Shown one piece after another: positions 1 to 5,951 of a stretch of 7,842 bases of DNA. Source of the DNA: an uncultured Ardenticatenia bacterium. Its GTDB lineage: Bacteria; Chloroflexota; Anaerolineae; Promineifilales; Promineifilaceae. The notes beneath the pieces are model-generated. The model was not told the origin of the DNA. It did no database searches and worked only from the letters and a program-made list of their open reading frames with translations. The translations under genes were made by a program, and so were the position numbers. Position 1 is the stretch's first letter. Each line of letters begins with the position of its first letter. The stretch spans positions 1 through 7,842 of the forward strand of contig CALLZA010000541.1 in the NCBI GenBank assembly GCA_937858165.1, read 5' to 3'.

Positions 1-61
1 CTTTGTCTTCTATTGTTCTCTACGTTTTTTTTTTTCTTTTTTTTGTTCTCTTTTTTTTTTT
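1..61. other. Low-complexity T-rich sequencing artefact
   Basis: This stretch is almost entirely runs of T broken by a few other bases, and it lies directly outside an Illumina P5 adapter. Runs like this appear when a read runs off the end of the adapter; read from the other strand it is a poly-A run. It is not genomic. The open frame that crosses it encodes a Phe-rich false leader that should not be taken for a signal peptide. Confidence 0.93.
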
Positions 62-131
62 AATGATCCGGCGCCCACCGAGACCTACCCTAGATCGCTC
101 GTCGGCAGCGTCAGATGTGTATAAGAGACAG
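62..131 (+). other. Illumina P5 + i5 index + Nextera Read 1 adapter
   Basis: Positions 62-90 match the 29-nt P5 flow-cell oligo with four mismatches (68, 74, 84, 89; all to C). Positions 91-98 read TAGATCGC, the i5 index known as N501/S501. Positions 99-131 are an exact Nextera Read 1 adapter ending in the 19-nt Tn5 mosaic end (113-131). The mosaic end here is library chemistry and not a natural Tn5 element. Genuine DNA starts at 132. Frames reading through give the familiar contaminant peptide ending SAASDVYKRQ. Confidence 0.98.
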
Positions 132-1115
132 GGTCGCTTCGACCGCAAGGTCTTTGTCGATTTGCCCGACGTTGCCGGGCGCGAGAAGATTCTAGCCGTC
201 CACGCCCGCGGCAAGCCGATCGCCAGCGACGTCAGCTTTAAGGACATTTCGCGCCTGACGGCCGGCTTCTCCGGGGCCGATTTGGAGAACCTGATCAACG
301 AGGCGGCCATCTTTGCCGCGCGGCGCAGCAAGCGCACTATCGGCCTGCTGGAGTTCCAGGACGCCTTCGACCGCGTCGTCATGGGGCCGGAGCGCCAGAG
401 CCGCGTGATGAGCGAAGACGACAAGATGACCGTGGCCTATCATGAGGCGGGCCACGCCGTCGTCAGCTTCTTCCTGACCAACACCGACCCGGTGCAGAAG
501 ATCACCATTGTGCCCCGCGGCCGAGCCGGCGGCTACGTCATGTCCCTGCCCGAAGACCGCGCTGTCCACAGCCGCGAGTTCTTCGAAGACCAGATCGCCA
601 TGGCGCTGGGCGGGCGGGCGGCCGAGGAGCACTTCTTCGGCCGCGTCACCACCGGCGCCGGGGGCGACCTGCAACAGGCAACACGTCTGGCGCGGGCGAT
701 GGTGATGGAGTACGGCATGTCTGACCGGCTGGGGCTGCCCACTTATGGCGGTGGCTCCGGCAGTCCGTTCGTTGGTCGCGAGATGGGTTGGTTCAGCAGC
801 GGCCGCGACTATAGCGAGGAAGCCGCCCAGATCATCGACGCCGAGGTCAAGCGTATCCTGGAAGAGGCCTACACCCGGGCGAAAACCATCATCAGTCAGA
901 ACCACGATCAGATGGTTCACCTGGCGACGACGCTCATCGACGTGGAGACGCTAGACCGAGCGGCCTTCGAGAAGTTGATGAACGCGCCGTCGGCCGCCAA
1001 TGGGCAGGTTAGCCCGCCCAGCACCCCCGGCGCGCCCGTCGCCAACCTGCCGCCGGCCGCCGCGCCCCAGCAGCCGTCGCCCACCCCGCGGCCGGCCCAG
1101 GCGTTGGGCGATTAG
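132..1115 (+). CDS. ftsH: ATP-dependent zinc metalloprotease FtsH, C-terminal part (5' truncated)
   Basis: This is the C-terminal ~327 residues of FtsH, the membrane-bound hexameric AAA+ protease that degrades misfolded membrane proteins and some regulators. The genuine frame opens at GRFDR, the AAA second region of homology carrying the arginine finger, followed by the AAA lid (TAGFSGADLENLINEAA). The zinc site HEAGH is encoded at 441-455, and the TTGAGGD segment supplies the expected Asp third ligand (codon 666-668). Helical GGRAAEE and SEEAAQIIDAEV segments typical of the peptidase domain follow. The last ~40 residues are a Pro/Ala-rich tail that is probably disordered. The transmembrane N-terminus and the Walker A and B motifs (about 300 residues of a usual 600-650) are missing because the contig ends in adapter; the gene is not shown to be broken in the genome. 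Everything encoded upstream of 132 is artefact. Family identity is secure. Confidence 0.97.
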   Translation, partial: GRFDRKVFVDLPDVAGREKILAVHARGKPIASDVSFKDISRLTAGFSGADLENLINEAAIFAARRSKRTIGLLEFQDAFDRVVMGPERQSRVMSEDDKMTVAYHEAGHAVVSFFLTNTDPVQKITIVPRGRAGGYVMSLPEDRAVHSREFFEDQIAMALGGRAAEEHFFGRVTTGAGGDLQQATRLARAMVMEYGMSDRLGLPTYGGGSGSPFVGREMGWFSSGRDYSEEAAQIIDAEVKRILEEAYTRAKTIISQNHDQMVHLATTLIDVETLDRAAFEKLMNAPSAANGQVSPPSTPGAPVANLPPAAAPQQPSPTPRPAQALGD

Positions 1116-1148
1116 ACCGCATCCATCGTCAGGCGGTGATTGTCGAAT

Positions 1149-1177
1149 GTAGGGGCAGGTCTGAGACCTGCCCCTAC
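1149..1177. repeat. Perfect 12-bp-stem palindrome in the ftsH/hydratase spacer
   Basis: The arms 1149-1160 (GTAGGGGCAGGT) and 1166-1177 are perfect reverse complements around CTGAG; the symmetry continues to a single central G, so the whole 29 bp is an odd palindrome. It lies 33 bp after the ftsH stop. No T tract follows, so it is not a classical intrinsic terminator, although it could block transcription or protect the mRNA 3' end. Its form resembles the dispersed palindromic repeats of GC-rich Chloroflexota and cyanobacterial genomes (inference; only one copy is in this window). The rest of the spacer, 1116-1251, shows no gene or clear promoter. Confidence 0.8.
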
Positions 1178-1251
1178 TGTTATGTGGGCGACTATGGTAA
1201 GGTTGTGATCCACACGCGCCCGATGGGTACAGGTAGGCCCAAGGATTACTT

Positions 1252-2040
1252 ATGAGCGACCCCAACGCCCCCGTCACTCAGGAGCTAGCGGGCAGCGTCC
1301 TAACCGTGACGCTCAACCGGCCCGATCTCCACAACGCCATGAACCCGGCCATCGTCGCCGCGCTGACCGACATCTTTAACGATCTGCCGGCGCGCGACGA
1401 CGTGCGCGCCGTGGTGCTGACCGGCCGCGGCCGTTCCTTCTGCGCCGGGGCCGACCTGGCGGCCATGCGCGCCGCGGCCGACTACACCTTCGACCAGAAC
1501 GTGGCCGACGGTCGGGCCATCTTCGACCTGATGCTGGCCATCGATCGCTGCCCGCGGCCGGTCGTCGGCCGCGTCAACGGCCCGGCCATCGGCGGCGGCG
1601 CAGGACTTGTTAGCTGCTGCGACATCGTTGTGGCCGTCGAACGGGCGGTGTTCGCCTTTAGCGAGGCGCGGCTGGGCATCGCCCCGGCCGTCATCTCTCC
1701 CTTCGTACTGGCCAAGATCGGCCCCGGCGCGGCCCGCGAGCTGTTCCTGACCGGCGAGCGCTTTGACGCCCGCCGCGCCCAGGCCATCGGCCTGGTTCAC
1801 CACGTCGTGGGCGAGGACGCGCTCGACGCGGCCGTGGCTGAGCGCGTCGGCCAGCTGCTCCAGGCCGCCCCCGGTGCGCAGGCCACGGTCAAGGAACTCA
1901 TCCACACTGTCGCCTTCCGCCCCAAGGAGAGCACCCGCGACTACACCGCCGAGACCATCGCCCGACGCCGCGCCAGCGACGAAGGTCGAGAGGGGATGAG
2001 CGCGTTTTTGGAGAAGCGGAAACCATGGTGGCAGGAGTAA
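1252..2040 (+). CDS. Enoyl-CoA hydratase/isomerase (crotonase) family protein
   Basis: A complete 262-residue crotonase, the normal size for the family, which hydrates or isomerises acyl-CoA thioesters in fatty-acid or branched-chain amino-acid breakdown. Start ATG 1252 is supported by AAGGA at 1241-1245, 6 nt upstream. The oxyanion-hole segments are FCAGADL (63-69) and NGPAIGGGAGL (109-119). Of the two general acid/base glutamates of rat enoyl-CoA hydratase, the second is present (E138 in FSEARLGI) but the first is G118. The segments FSEARLGIAPAVISPF and the C-terminal SDEGREGMSAFLEKRKP recall bacterial methylglutaconyl-CoA hydratase/LiuC-like proteins of leucine or isoprenoid catabolism, so that is the likeliest subtype, but substrate cannot be assigned. 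No other leucine-pathway gene is nearby. Its stop codon overlaps the start of the AATTCCT inverted repeat by two bases. Confidence 0.95.
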   Translation: MSDPNAPVTQELAGSVLTVTLNRPDLHNAMNPAIVAALTDIFNDLPARDDVRAVVLTGRGRSFCAGADLAAMRAAADYTFDQNVADGRAIFDLMLAIDRCPRPVVGRVNGPAIGGGAGLVSCCDIVVAVERAVFAFSEARLGIAPAVISPFVLAKIGPGAARELFLTGERFDARRAQAIGLVHHVVGEDALDAAVAERVGQLLQAAPGAQATVKELIHTVAFRPKESTRDYTAETIARRRASDEGREGMSAFLEKRKPWWQE

Positions 2041-2100
2041 TTAGGAATTAGGAATTCAGAGTGCTCTCAATTCCTAATTCCTAATTCTTAATTCCTAATT
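2039..2100. repeat. AATTCCT heptad tandem/inverted repeat forming a long hairpin
   Basis: The left arm 2039-2056 (two AATTAGG heptads plus AATT) is the perfect 18-bp reverse complement of 2069-2086 (two AATTCCT heptads plus AATT). The 12-nt loop 2057-2068 contains AGAG-TG-CTCT, which can extend the stem past a C/C mismatch. A third (AATTCTT) and a fourth heptad continue to 2100. The element is very AT-rich inside GC-rich DNA and fills nearly the whole 63-bp spacer. It resembles the short tandemly repeated repetitive (STRR-type) heptads of cyanobacterial and Chloroflexota intergenic DNA (inference). It could act as a bidirectional transcription stop. Confidence 0.92.
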
Positions 2101-2103
2101 GAC

Positions 2104-3006
2104 ATGAAGCTCGCCGTCCTCTCCGACATCCACGGCAACTGGCCGGCGTTGGCGGCCGTGGCCGACGACATCGACGCCTGGCGGCCGGATAAGGTGCTGG
2201 TCAACGGCGATGTGGTCAACAGCGGGCCAAGCAACGTTGCCTGCTGGCAGTACGTGGCGCAACGGGCAGCGGCCGACGGCTGGCTCGTGCTGCGCGGCAA
2301 CCACGAGGAGTACGTCGCCGAGTGGTGCGGCTACGCTGGGCCACGCCACGGCCCAGCCTATGACCTGATCCGCCTCAGCGAGTGGACCTACCAGCAAATG
2401 GGCGGCGACGCGGCGGCCACCACCCTGGCGACGCTGGCCGCCCTACCGGAGCGCTGGGAGTGGCTCGCCCCCGACGGCACACGCCTCGTCGCCATGCACG
2501 CCTCGCCGCTGGGCAACCGCGCCGGCATTTACCCGTTCACGACCGATGAGGAGGCACGGCGCAAGATCGTCCCCGGCGCGGCCATCTTTCTGACCGCCCA
2601 CACCCACGTCCCCCACCAGCGCATTCTCGACGGGACACAGGTCATGAACACCGGCTCGGTTGGCCTGCCCGGCGACGGCGCCGGGCGGGCGAGTTACGGT
2701 CGCGTCACGTGGGATGGGCAGCGCGGCTGGCGGGCGGAGATCGCGCGGGTGGTCTATGATCGGGCGGCGGCCGAGCGGGCCTTCTTCGACTCCGGCTTCT
2801 TGGCCGAGGCCGGGCCGGAGGCGGAGATGGCCCTGGTGGAGTTCCGCGCCGCCCAAGACGCGCGCACCCGCTGGCGGGCCATTTATGGCGAGCGTGTGCG
2901 TCGGGGTGACCTGGCGTTAGGCGCATCCATCCGACAGTTCTTGCAGGAGACGGAGTTTCAGCCCTTCATGCTGGCGGCGAATGAGGTGAAAATAGTCGTT
3001 TGTTAG
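2104..3006 (+). CDS. YfcE/MJ0936-like calcineurin-type metallophosphoesterase
   Basis: A 300-residue protein of the calcineurin-like (Metallophos_2) superfamily, which binds two metal ions and hydrolyses phosphomono- or phosphodiesters. The full ligand set is visible: SDIHGN (D8, H10), NGDVV (D36), GNHE (N66, H67), MHASP (H132), AHTHVP (H166, H168), plus the family NTGSVG at 182-187. There is no signal peptide, so it is probably cytoplasmic. The catalytic fold ends near residue 215; about 85 further residues form a charged, probably helical extension that minimal MJ0936-type enzymes (~165 residues) lack. The substrate is unknown. ATG 2104 follows directly on the AATTCCT repeat and has no Shine-Dalgarno sequence; the motif at the N-terminus (MKLAVLSDIHGN) leaves little room for another start. 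Confidence 0.95.
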   Translation: MKLAVLSDIHGNWPALAAVADDIDAWRPDKVLVNGDVVNSGPSNVACWQYVAQRAAADGWLVLRGNHEEYVAEWCGYAGPRHGPAYDLIRLSEWTYQQMGGDAAATTLATLAALPERWEWLAPDGTRLVAMHASPLGNRAGIYPFTTDEEARRKIVPGAAIFLTAHTHVPHQRILDGTQVMNTGSVGLPGDGAGRASYGRVTWDGQRGWRAEIARVVYDRAAAERAFFDSGFLAEAGPEAEMALVEFRAAQDARTRWRAIYGERVRRGDLALGASIRQFLQETEFQPFMLAANEVKIVVC

Positions 3007-3112
3007 CTTTTTCACTTATCTGCTACTCATCGAAAAATGGCCTATATGTGGCAGGACGGCGGCAAAACAGGGGCATTGCTACCCATTAGGGGCCGGGGGC
3101 GGCCGTAAATGC

Positions 3113-3141
3113 TTGCCATCTGCCGAGCCGATGCCTATAAT
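3113..3141 (+). promoter_or_regulatory. Near-consensus sigma70 promoter
   Basis: TTGCCA at 3113-3118 (one mismatch to TTGACA) is followed after exactly 17 bp by a perfect TATAAT at 3136-3141. Transcription would start near 3147-3149, giving a leader of about 20 nt that holds the AGAGGA ribosome site (3158-3163) and then TTG 3169. Of the spacer 3007-3168 this is the only recognisable element; 3007-3112 shows no gene and no terminator after the phosphoesterase. Confidence 0.8.
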
Positions 3142-3168
3142 GTGCAGTGAATCTGGAAGAGGAATTGT

Positions 3169-3993
3169 TTGAGTAGTCTCAATCTGCTGCTGTCTGGAAC
3201 CATACTACCCTGGCTCTTAGGGTTGCTGCTGGTATTCGCTACGCTGGCGCTATTGCTGTCGCTGAAGCTGTGGCGGGCTACCAAGCGGTCGCCCTATTTC
3301 TTTATGCGCCAGCAGGCCGCCAAGCGGATGCAGTCCTATCTGTCCATCTGCTTCGTGCTGTTGGTGCTGTCGGGAGCCATCGGCGTCTACGGCTGGCGCA
3401 CGCCTGACGATCCGACGGTGCGCATGGCCCTCATCACCGACGCCAAGCCCATCTCCGAAGAAGACCGCGAGTTCTTTGCCCAACCCTCGACCGCCGAACT
3501 GGCGGCCGAAGAGGCCAACATGGCCTCGGCCCAGAGCGGCGGGGTCGCCAACTTCCTGCTCAACAGCGACCAGGCTGCGGCCCTCTCCCCCGAACTACCT
3601 GCCGCTTTCGACCGTTTCGAGCCGCAGGTGGCGTTGCTGCCGACGACCGAGCTGGGACAGGTTGCCCTCTCCAACGCCGTCACCGACGAGTACCAAGCCA
3701 TCAGCCCGGCCAGCATCTTCGGCGAGGGGTTCTACACCCTTTACGCGACCTTCTCCTACGATGACATGGCCGACGGCATGGAGTGGGCCTGGGTGTGGCG
3801 TCACAACGGCGAGGTCATCGACGGCGGCAACGAGCTGTGGGCCTATGGCGACGACGGCCCCGGCTACATCTACCTCAGCCCGGAAGAGGGGTTCCAGGAA
3901 GGCAAGTACTCGCTGGAGATCTGGGTCAACGGCGAACTGCTGGGCCAGGCTGCAGCGACGATGAACGACGCCGCGGCGGCGGCGGGCAACTAG
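3169..3993 (+). CDS. Two-TM membrane protein with extracytoplasmic domain, function unknown
   Basis: I do not recognise this 274-residue protein. Start TTG 3169 is chosen because AGAGGA (3158-3163) lies 5 nt upstream and a strong promoter precedes it. It has two hydrophobic segments, about residues 11-33 and 56-75, joined by a basic loop (RATKRSPYFFMRQQAAKR). By the positive-inside rule that loop is cytoplasmic and both ends are outside. Residues ~77-180 are acidic, Ala-rich and low in structure signals. Residues ~183-260 (GEGFYTLYATFSYDDM, EWAWVWRHNGEVI, ELWAYGDDGPGYIYL, EGKYSLEIWVNGELLG) show alternating aromatic/hydrophobic strands typical of a small beta-sandwich, Ig-like fold (inference). 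No catalytic motif is visible. It sits alone between its own promoter and terminator, so it is probably monocistronic. Confidence 0.88.
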   Translation: MSSLNLLLSGTILPWLLGLLLVFATLALLLSLKLWRATKRSPYFFMRQQAAKRMQSYLSICFVLLVLSGAIGVYGWRTPDDPTVRMALITDAKPISEEDREFFAQPSTAELAAEEANMASAQSGGVANFLLNSDQAAALSPELPAAFDRFEPQVALLPTTELGQVALSNAVTDEYQAISPASIFGEGFYTLYATFSYDDMADGMEWAWVWRHNGEVIDGGNELWAYGDDGPGYIYLSPEEGFQEGKYSLEIWVNGELLGQAAATMNDAAAAAGN

Positions 3994-4011
3994 CGCCCCA
4001 TTGCCCTGTAG

Positions 4012-4031
4012 GGCAGGATGCTTTTCCTGCC
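4012..4031 (+). other. Hairpin just upstream of the terminator
   Basis: GGCAGGA (4012-4018) pairs perfectly with TCCTGCC (4025-4031) around a 6-nt loop. It precedes the intrinsic terminator by 5 bp and could add to termination or protect the 3' end. An overlapping GCCCT/AGGGC pairing at 4003-4014 would compete with it. Confidence 0.55.
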
Positions 4032-4036
4032 TCTCC

Positions 4037-4058
4037 CCGGCCACCAGGCCGGTTTTTT
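4037..4058 (+). terminator. Intrinsic terminator of the two-TM protein gene
   Basis: CCGGCC (4037-4042) pairs with GGCCGG (4047-4052) around an ACCA loop and is followed at once by six T residues (4053-4058). It begins 43 bp after the stop codon at 3993 and closes the short transcription unit started by the promoter at 3113-3141. Confidence 0.93.
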
Positions 4059-4073
4059 GTTTCTCTATGGTGT

Positions 4074-4184
4074 CCCTCGCCCCGTGGGAGAGGGTGTTTG
4101 GCTGCGGCGCAGACCCTCCCCTAACGCCTCCCACAGGGAGGGGATCGGATGCCCTCGCCCCTGGGCGAGGTTAGGGAGAGGGTC
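4074..4184. repeat. GC-rich compound inverted-repeat element
   Basis: Four pairings are visible. CCCTC...GAGGG with inner CCC/GGG forms an imperfect hairpin at 4074-4094. CCTCCC-ACA-GGGAGG forms one at 4127-4141. CCTCGCCC-CT-GGGCGAGG forms an 8-bp stem at 4153-4170. The outer arms 4112-4124 and 4171-4184 pair over 13 bp with one bulged A and enclose the last two hairpins, giving a three-way junction. The CCCTC/GAGGG style matches widely dispersed intergenic repeats of GC-rich bacteria (REP- or MITE-like; inference, only one copy here). The outer right arm lies inside the 3' end of the minus-strand flippase gene and holds its last codons and stop. Confidence 0.8.
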
Positions 4185-5820
4185 TCTTAACCCGCCGCTG
4201 TACCATCCCCACCACCCTTCGCCACTCCTCCACCCGCAACAGCCAACAGACCAACAGATAGGCCAGCCCACCGGCGGCCGTGCCCACCAGCGCCCGCGCC
4301 CACACCGCCCCGACCGGCAGCACGGCCAGCGCCGCCGCAATCGCCGCGCCCATCGCCAGCGCCGCCACACTCATCCGCGCCGCGCCGTCGAGCAGCGCGC
4401 GGCCGTCCAGCCCCCCCAGCCGGCGACGCAGCAGCCACAGCAGCACCGTCACCTCCAGCACGTTGGACAGACTGAAGCCCAGCGCCAGCCCGCCCAACGG
4501 CCGCCAGCCCAGGGCCGGAAAGAGCGTGTCGCGGAACCACAGGCTGAGTAGCCACATGACGGCGATTTGCAGCCCACCGGCCAGCACCGGCGTCAGCGTG
4601 TCACTCAGGGCATAGAAGCCGCGGGCGACCACCTCCAGCGCCGTCAGGGCGATGAGGCCGATGGCGTAGAAGCCCAGCGCCGCGGCCACCAACGCCGTCG
4701 CCTCGGCATCGAACAGACCGCGCTCGAAGAGGATGGTCACGTAGGGTTCGGCCAGCAGCGCCAGCAGCACCGTAGCCGGCAGCCCCAGGAAGAGCACCAG
4801 CCGCAGCGAATCGGCCACAATGGCGCGCATCTCGCGGTGGGCGGCGCGGGCGGCCAGCGCCGCCAGCGTCGGGAAGGCGGCGATGCCCAGTGCCTGGCCC
4901 AGGATGCCCTGCGGCAGAATGAGGATGCGGAAAGCGGCGTTGAGCGCCGGCAGCGCGCCCAGGGTCATCGTTCCGGTCAGGAACAGAATGACGAACTTGT
5001 TGACCTCGCTAAACGACAGGCCCAGCACACGCGGAGCCATCAGGCGCAACACCTGGCGCACGCCGGGATCGCGCACGGTCAACAGCGGGCGATAGCGCGC
5101 ACCCAGCCCGCGCAGACCGGGCAGTTGCACCAGCAGGTGGCCCAGCGCGCCGGCCACCGTGCCCCAGGCCAACCCCCAGGCGGTCGCCAGCGGCGCGCCG
5201 CCGCCCAGCGCCGCGCCGATCAGCCCGCCGGCAATGATGCCGACGTTGTAGACAGATGGGGCCAGCGCCGGCAACAGGAAGTGCTGCCGGGCGTTGAGCG
5301 TCGCCATTAACATGCCGCTGATGCCGAAGATGATCGGCGACAGGAGCATGACGCGCATCAAGGCCACGGTCAGGGGCAGCAGCGCCGGCTGCTGGGCGAT
5401 ATTGTCGGCGTAGAAGAAGGTGACGAAAGGCGCGGCCAGGAGCATCACCAGGACGGAGATGGCCGTCGTCGTCAAAGTCAGCAGGTTGAGGACGGCCGAG
5501 AACAGTCGCCAGCTGCCGTCCTCGTCCTCGCGGCTCAGATAGGCGGCGAAGGTGGGGATGAAGGCCGAGCCGATGGCCCCACCGGCGACGATGAGGAAAA
5601 TCGCCTCCGGAAAGCGGCTGGCAATGTCGAACGCCGTGGCCTCCAGCGTCGTGACGCCCAGGAATTGGCGCACGACGATCTCGCGCCCGAGGCCGAGACC
5701 ACGGCTGAGCAGCGCCAATGCTGCTACCAGCCCGGCAGCGCGGAATACGAGGCGGCGGCCACTGTCGAGGCTGCGGCCGTCGGGCGGCGGGCTAAAAGAT
5801 TCGCTTTCGTGGTCAGTCAA
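4171..5820 (-). CDS. murJ: MurJ/MviN-family lipid II flippase
   Basis: A 549-residue polytopic protein of the MOP superfamily MurJ/MviN branch, which moves the peptidoglycan precursor lipid II across the cytoplasmic membrane. Family signatures include SRGLGLGREIVVRQFLG (39-55), AIGSAFIPTFAAY (82-94), LPQGILGQALGIAAFPTLA (302-320), LFERGLFDAEAT (364-375) and RGFYALSDTLTPV (400-412). Many hydrophobic helices are consistent with the usual 14. Compared by eye with E. coli MurJ, R18, R24 and R270 have counterparts (R40, R46, R298), D25 is E47, but positions 39, 52 and 57 appear to be T62, F75 and G80. It is therefore a divergent member, and flippase activity is inferred. The start is TTG (5818-5820) with AGGGAG at 5830-5835, 9 nt upstream; the next in-frame Met is far inside the protein. 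The ~20-residue hydrophilic N-terminus is longer than in E. coli. The last residues (RPSP) and the stop are encoded by the repeat element. Confidence 0.93.
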   Translation of the reverse strand: MTDHESESFSPPPDGRSLDSGRRLVFRAAGLVAALALLSRGLGLGREIVVRQFLGVTTLEATAFDIASRFPEAIFLIVAGGAIGSAFIPTFAAYLSREDEDGSWRLFSAVLNLLTLTTTAISVLVMLLAAPFVTFFYADNIAQQPALLPLTVALMRVMLLSPIIFGISGMLMATLNARQHFLLPALAPSVYNVGIIAGGLIGAALGGGAPLATAWGLAWGTVAGALGHLLVQLPGLRGLGARYRPLLTVRDPGVRQVLRLMAPRVLGLSFSEVNKFVILFLTGTMTLGALPALNAAFRILILPQGILGQALGIAAFPTLAALAARAAHREMRAIVADSLRLVLFLGLPATVLLALLAEPYVTILFERGLFDAEATALVAAALGFYAIGLIALTALEVVARGFYALSDTLTPVLAGGLQIAVMWLLSLWFRDTLFPALGWRPLGGLALGFSLSNVLEVTVLLWLLRRRLGGLDGRALLDGAARMSVAALAMGAAIAAALAVLPVGAVWARALVGTAAGGLAYLLVCWLLRVEEWRRVVGMVQRRVKRPSP

Positions 5821-5951
5821 TCGATCGCGCTCCCTAAAAACAAGCCGTCATTTAACTAGACGGAATCGGACATAATTACCTAAAAGGCGACACAGCGTTG
5901 ATGGTATGCTTGTCATTGGCGTAGATTAACATACCACACGATGGAGTAAAC
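5821..5951. promoter_or_regulatory. Divergent intergenic region between murJ and spoVS
   Basis: This AT-richer 131-bp spacer must hold the promoters of both divergent genes. For spoVS a weak candidate is TTGATG (5898-5903), an 18-bp spacer and TAGATT (5922-5927), each matching consensus at 4 of 6 bases. A 7-bp inverted repeat, TGGTATG (5902-5908) and CATACCA (5930-5936), surrounds the presumed -10 and could be an operator, though it is short enough to be chance. GGAG (5943-5946) is the spoVS ribosome site, and AGGGAG on the minus strand (5830-5835) serves murJ. I could not settle on a murJ promoter. Confidence 0.45.

Noticed and set aside
1..131. Possible signal peptide or poly-Phe membrane segment at the N-terminus of the ftsH frame, and a Tn5-like end at 113-131
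   Set aside because: The bases are Illumina P5, an index and the Nextera mosaic end. They come from library preparation and are not a gene start or a natural transposon.
192..920. Long minus-strand open frame opposite ftsH (242 codons)
   Set aside because: FtsH motifs are unambiguous on the plus strand. Antisense open frames are expected in GC-rich codon-biased DNA, and this one shows no recognisable domain.
1300..1905. Minus-strand open frame opposite the hydratase (201 codons)
   Set aside because: It lies wholly inside a clear crotonase gene and its composition is typical antisense shadow (Ala, Gly, Arg, His rich).
2039..2100. Mobile-element end or attachment site
   Set aside because: The inverted repeat encloses only 12 bp, with no target duplication or transposase. 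A heptad tandem repeat explains it fully.
4567..5310. Plus-strand Gln/Arg-rich open frame (247 codons) opposite murJ
   Set aside because: The strange Gln/Arg/His composition is what the antisense of Leu/Ala-rich membrane protein codons gives. No ribosome site or motif supports it.
5902..5936. Operator formed by the 7-bp inverted repeat TGGTATG/CATACCA
   Set aside because: With a 21-nt gap a 7-bp match can easily arise by chance. It is mentioned within the intergenic region but not called as a separate site.
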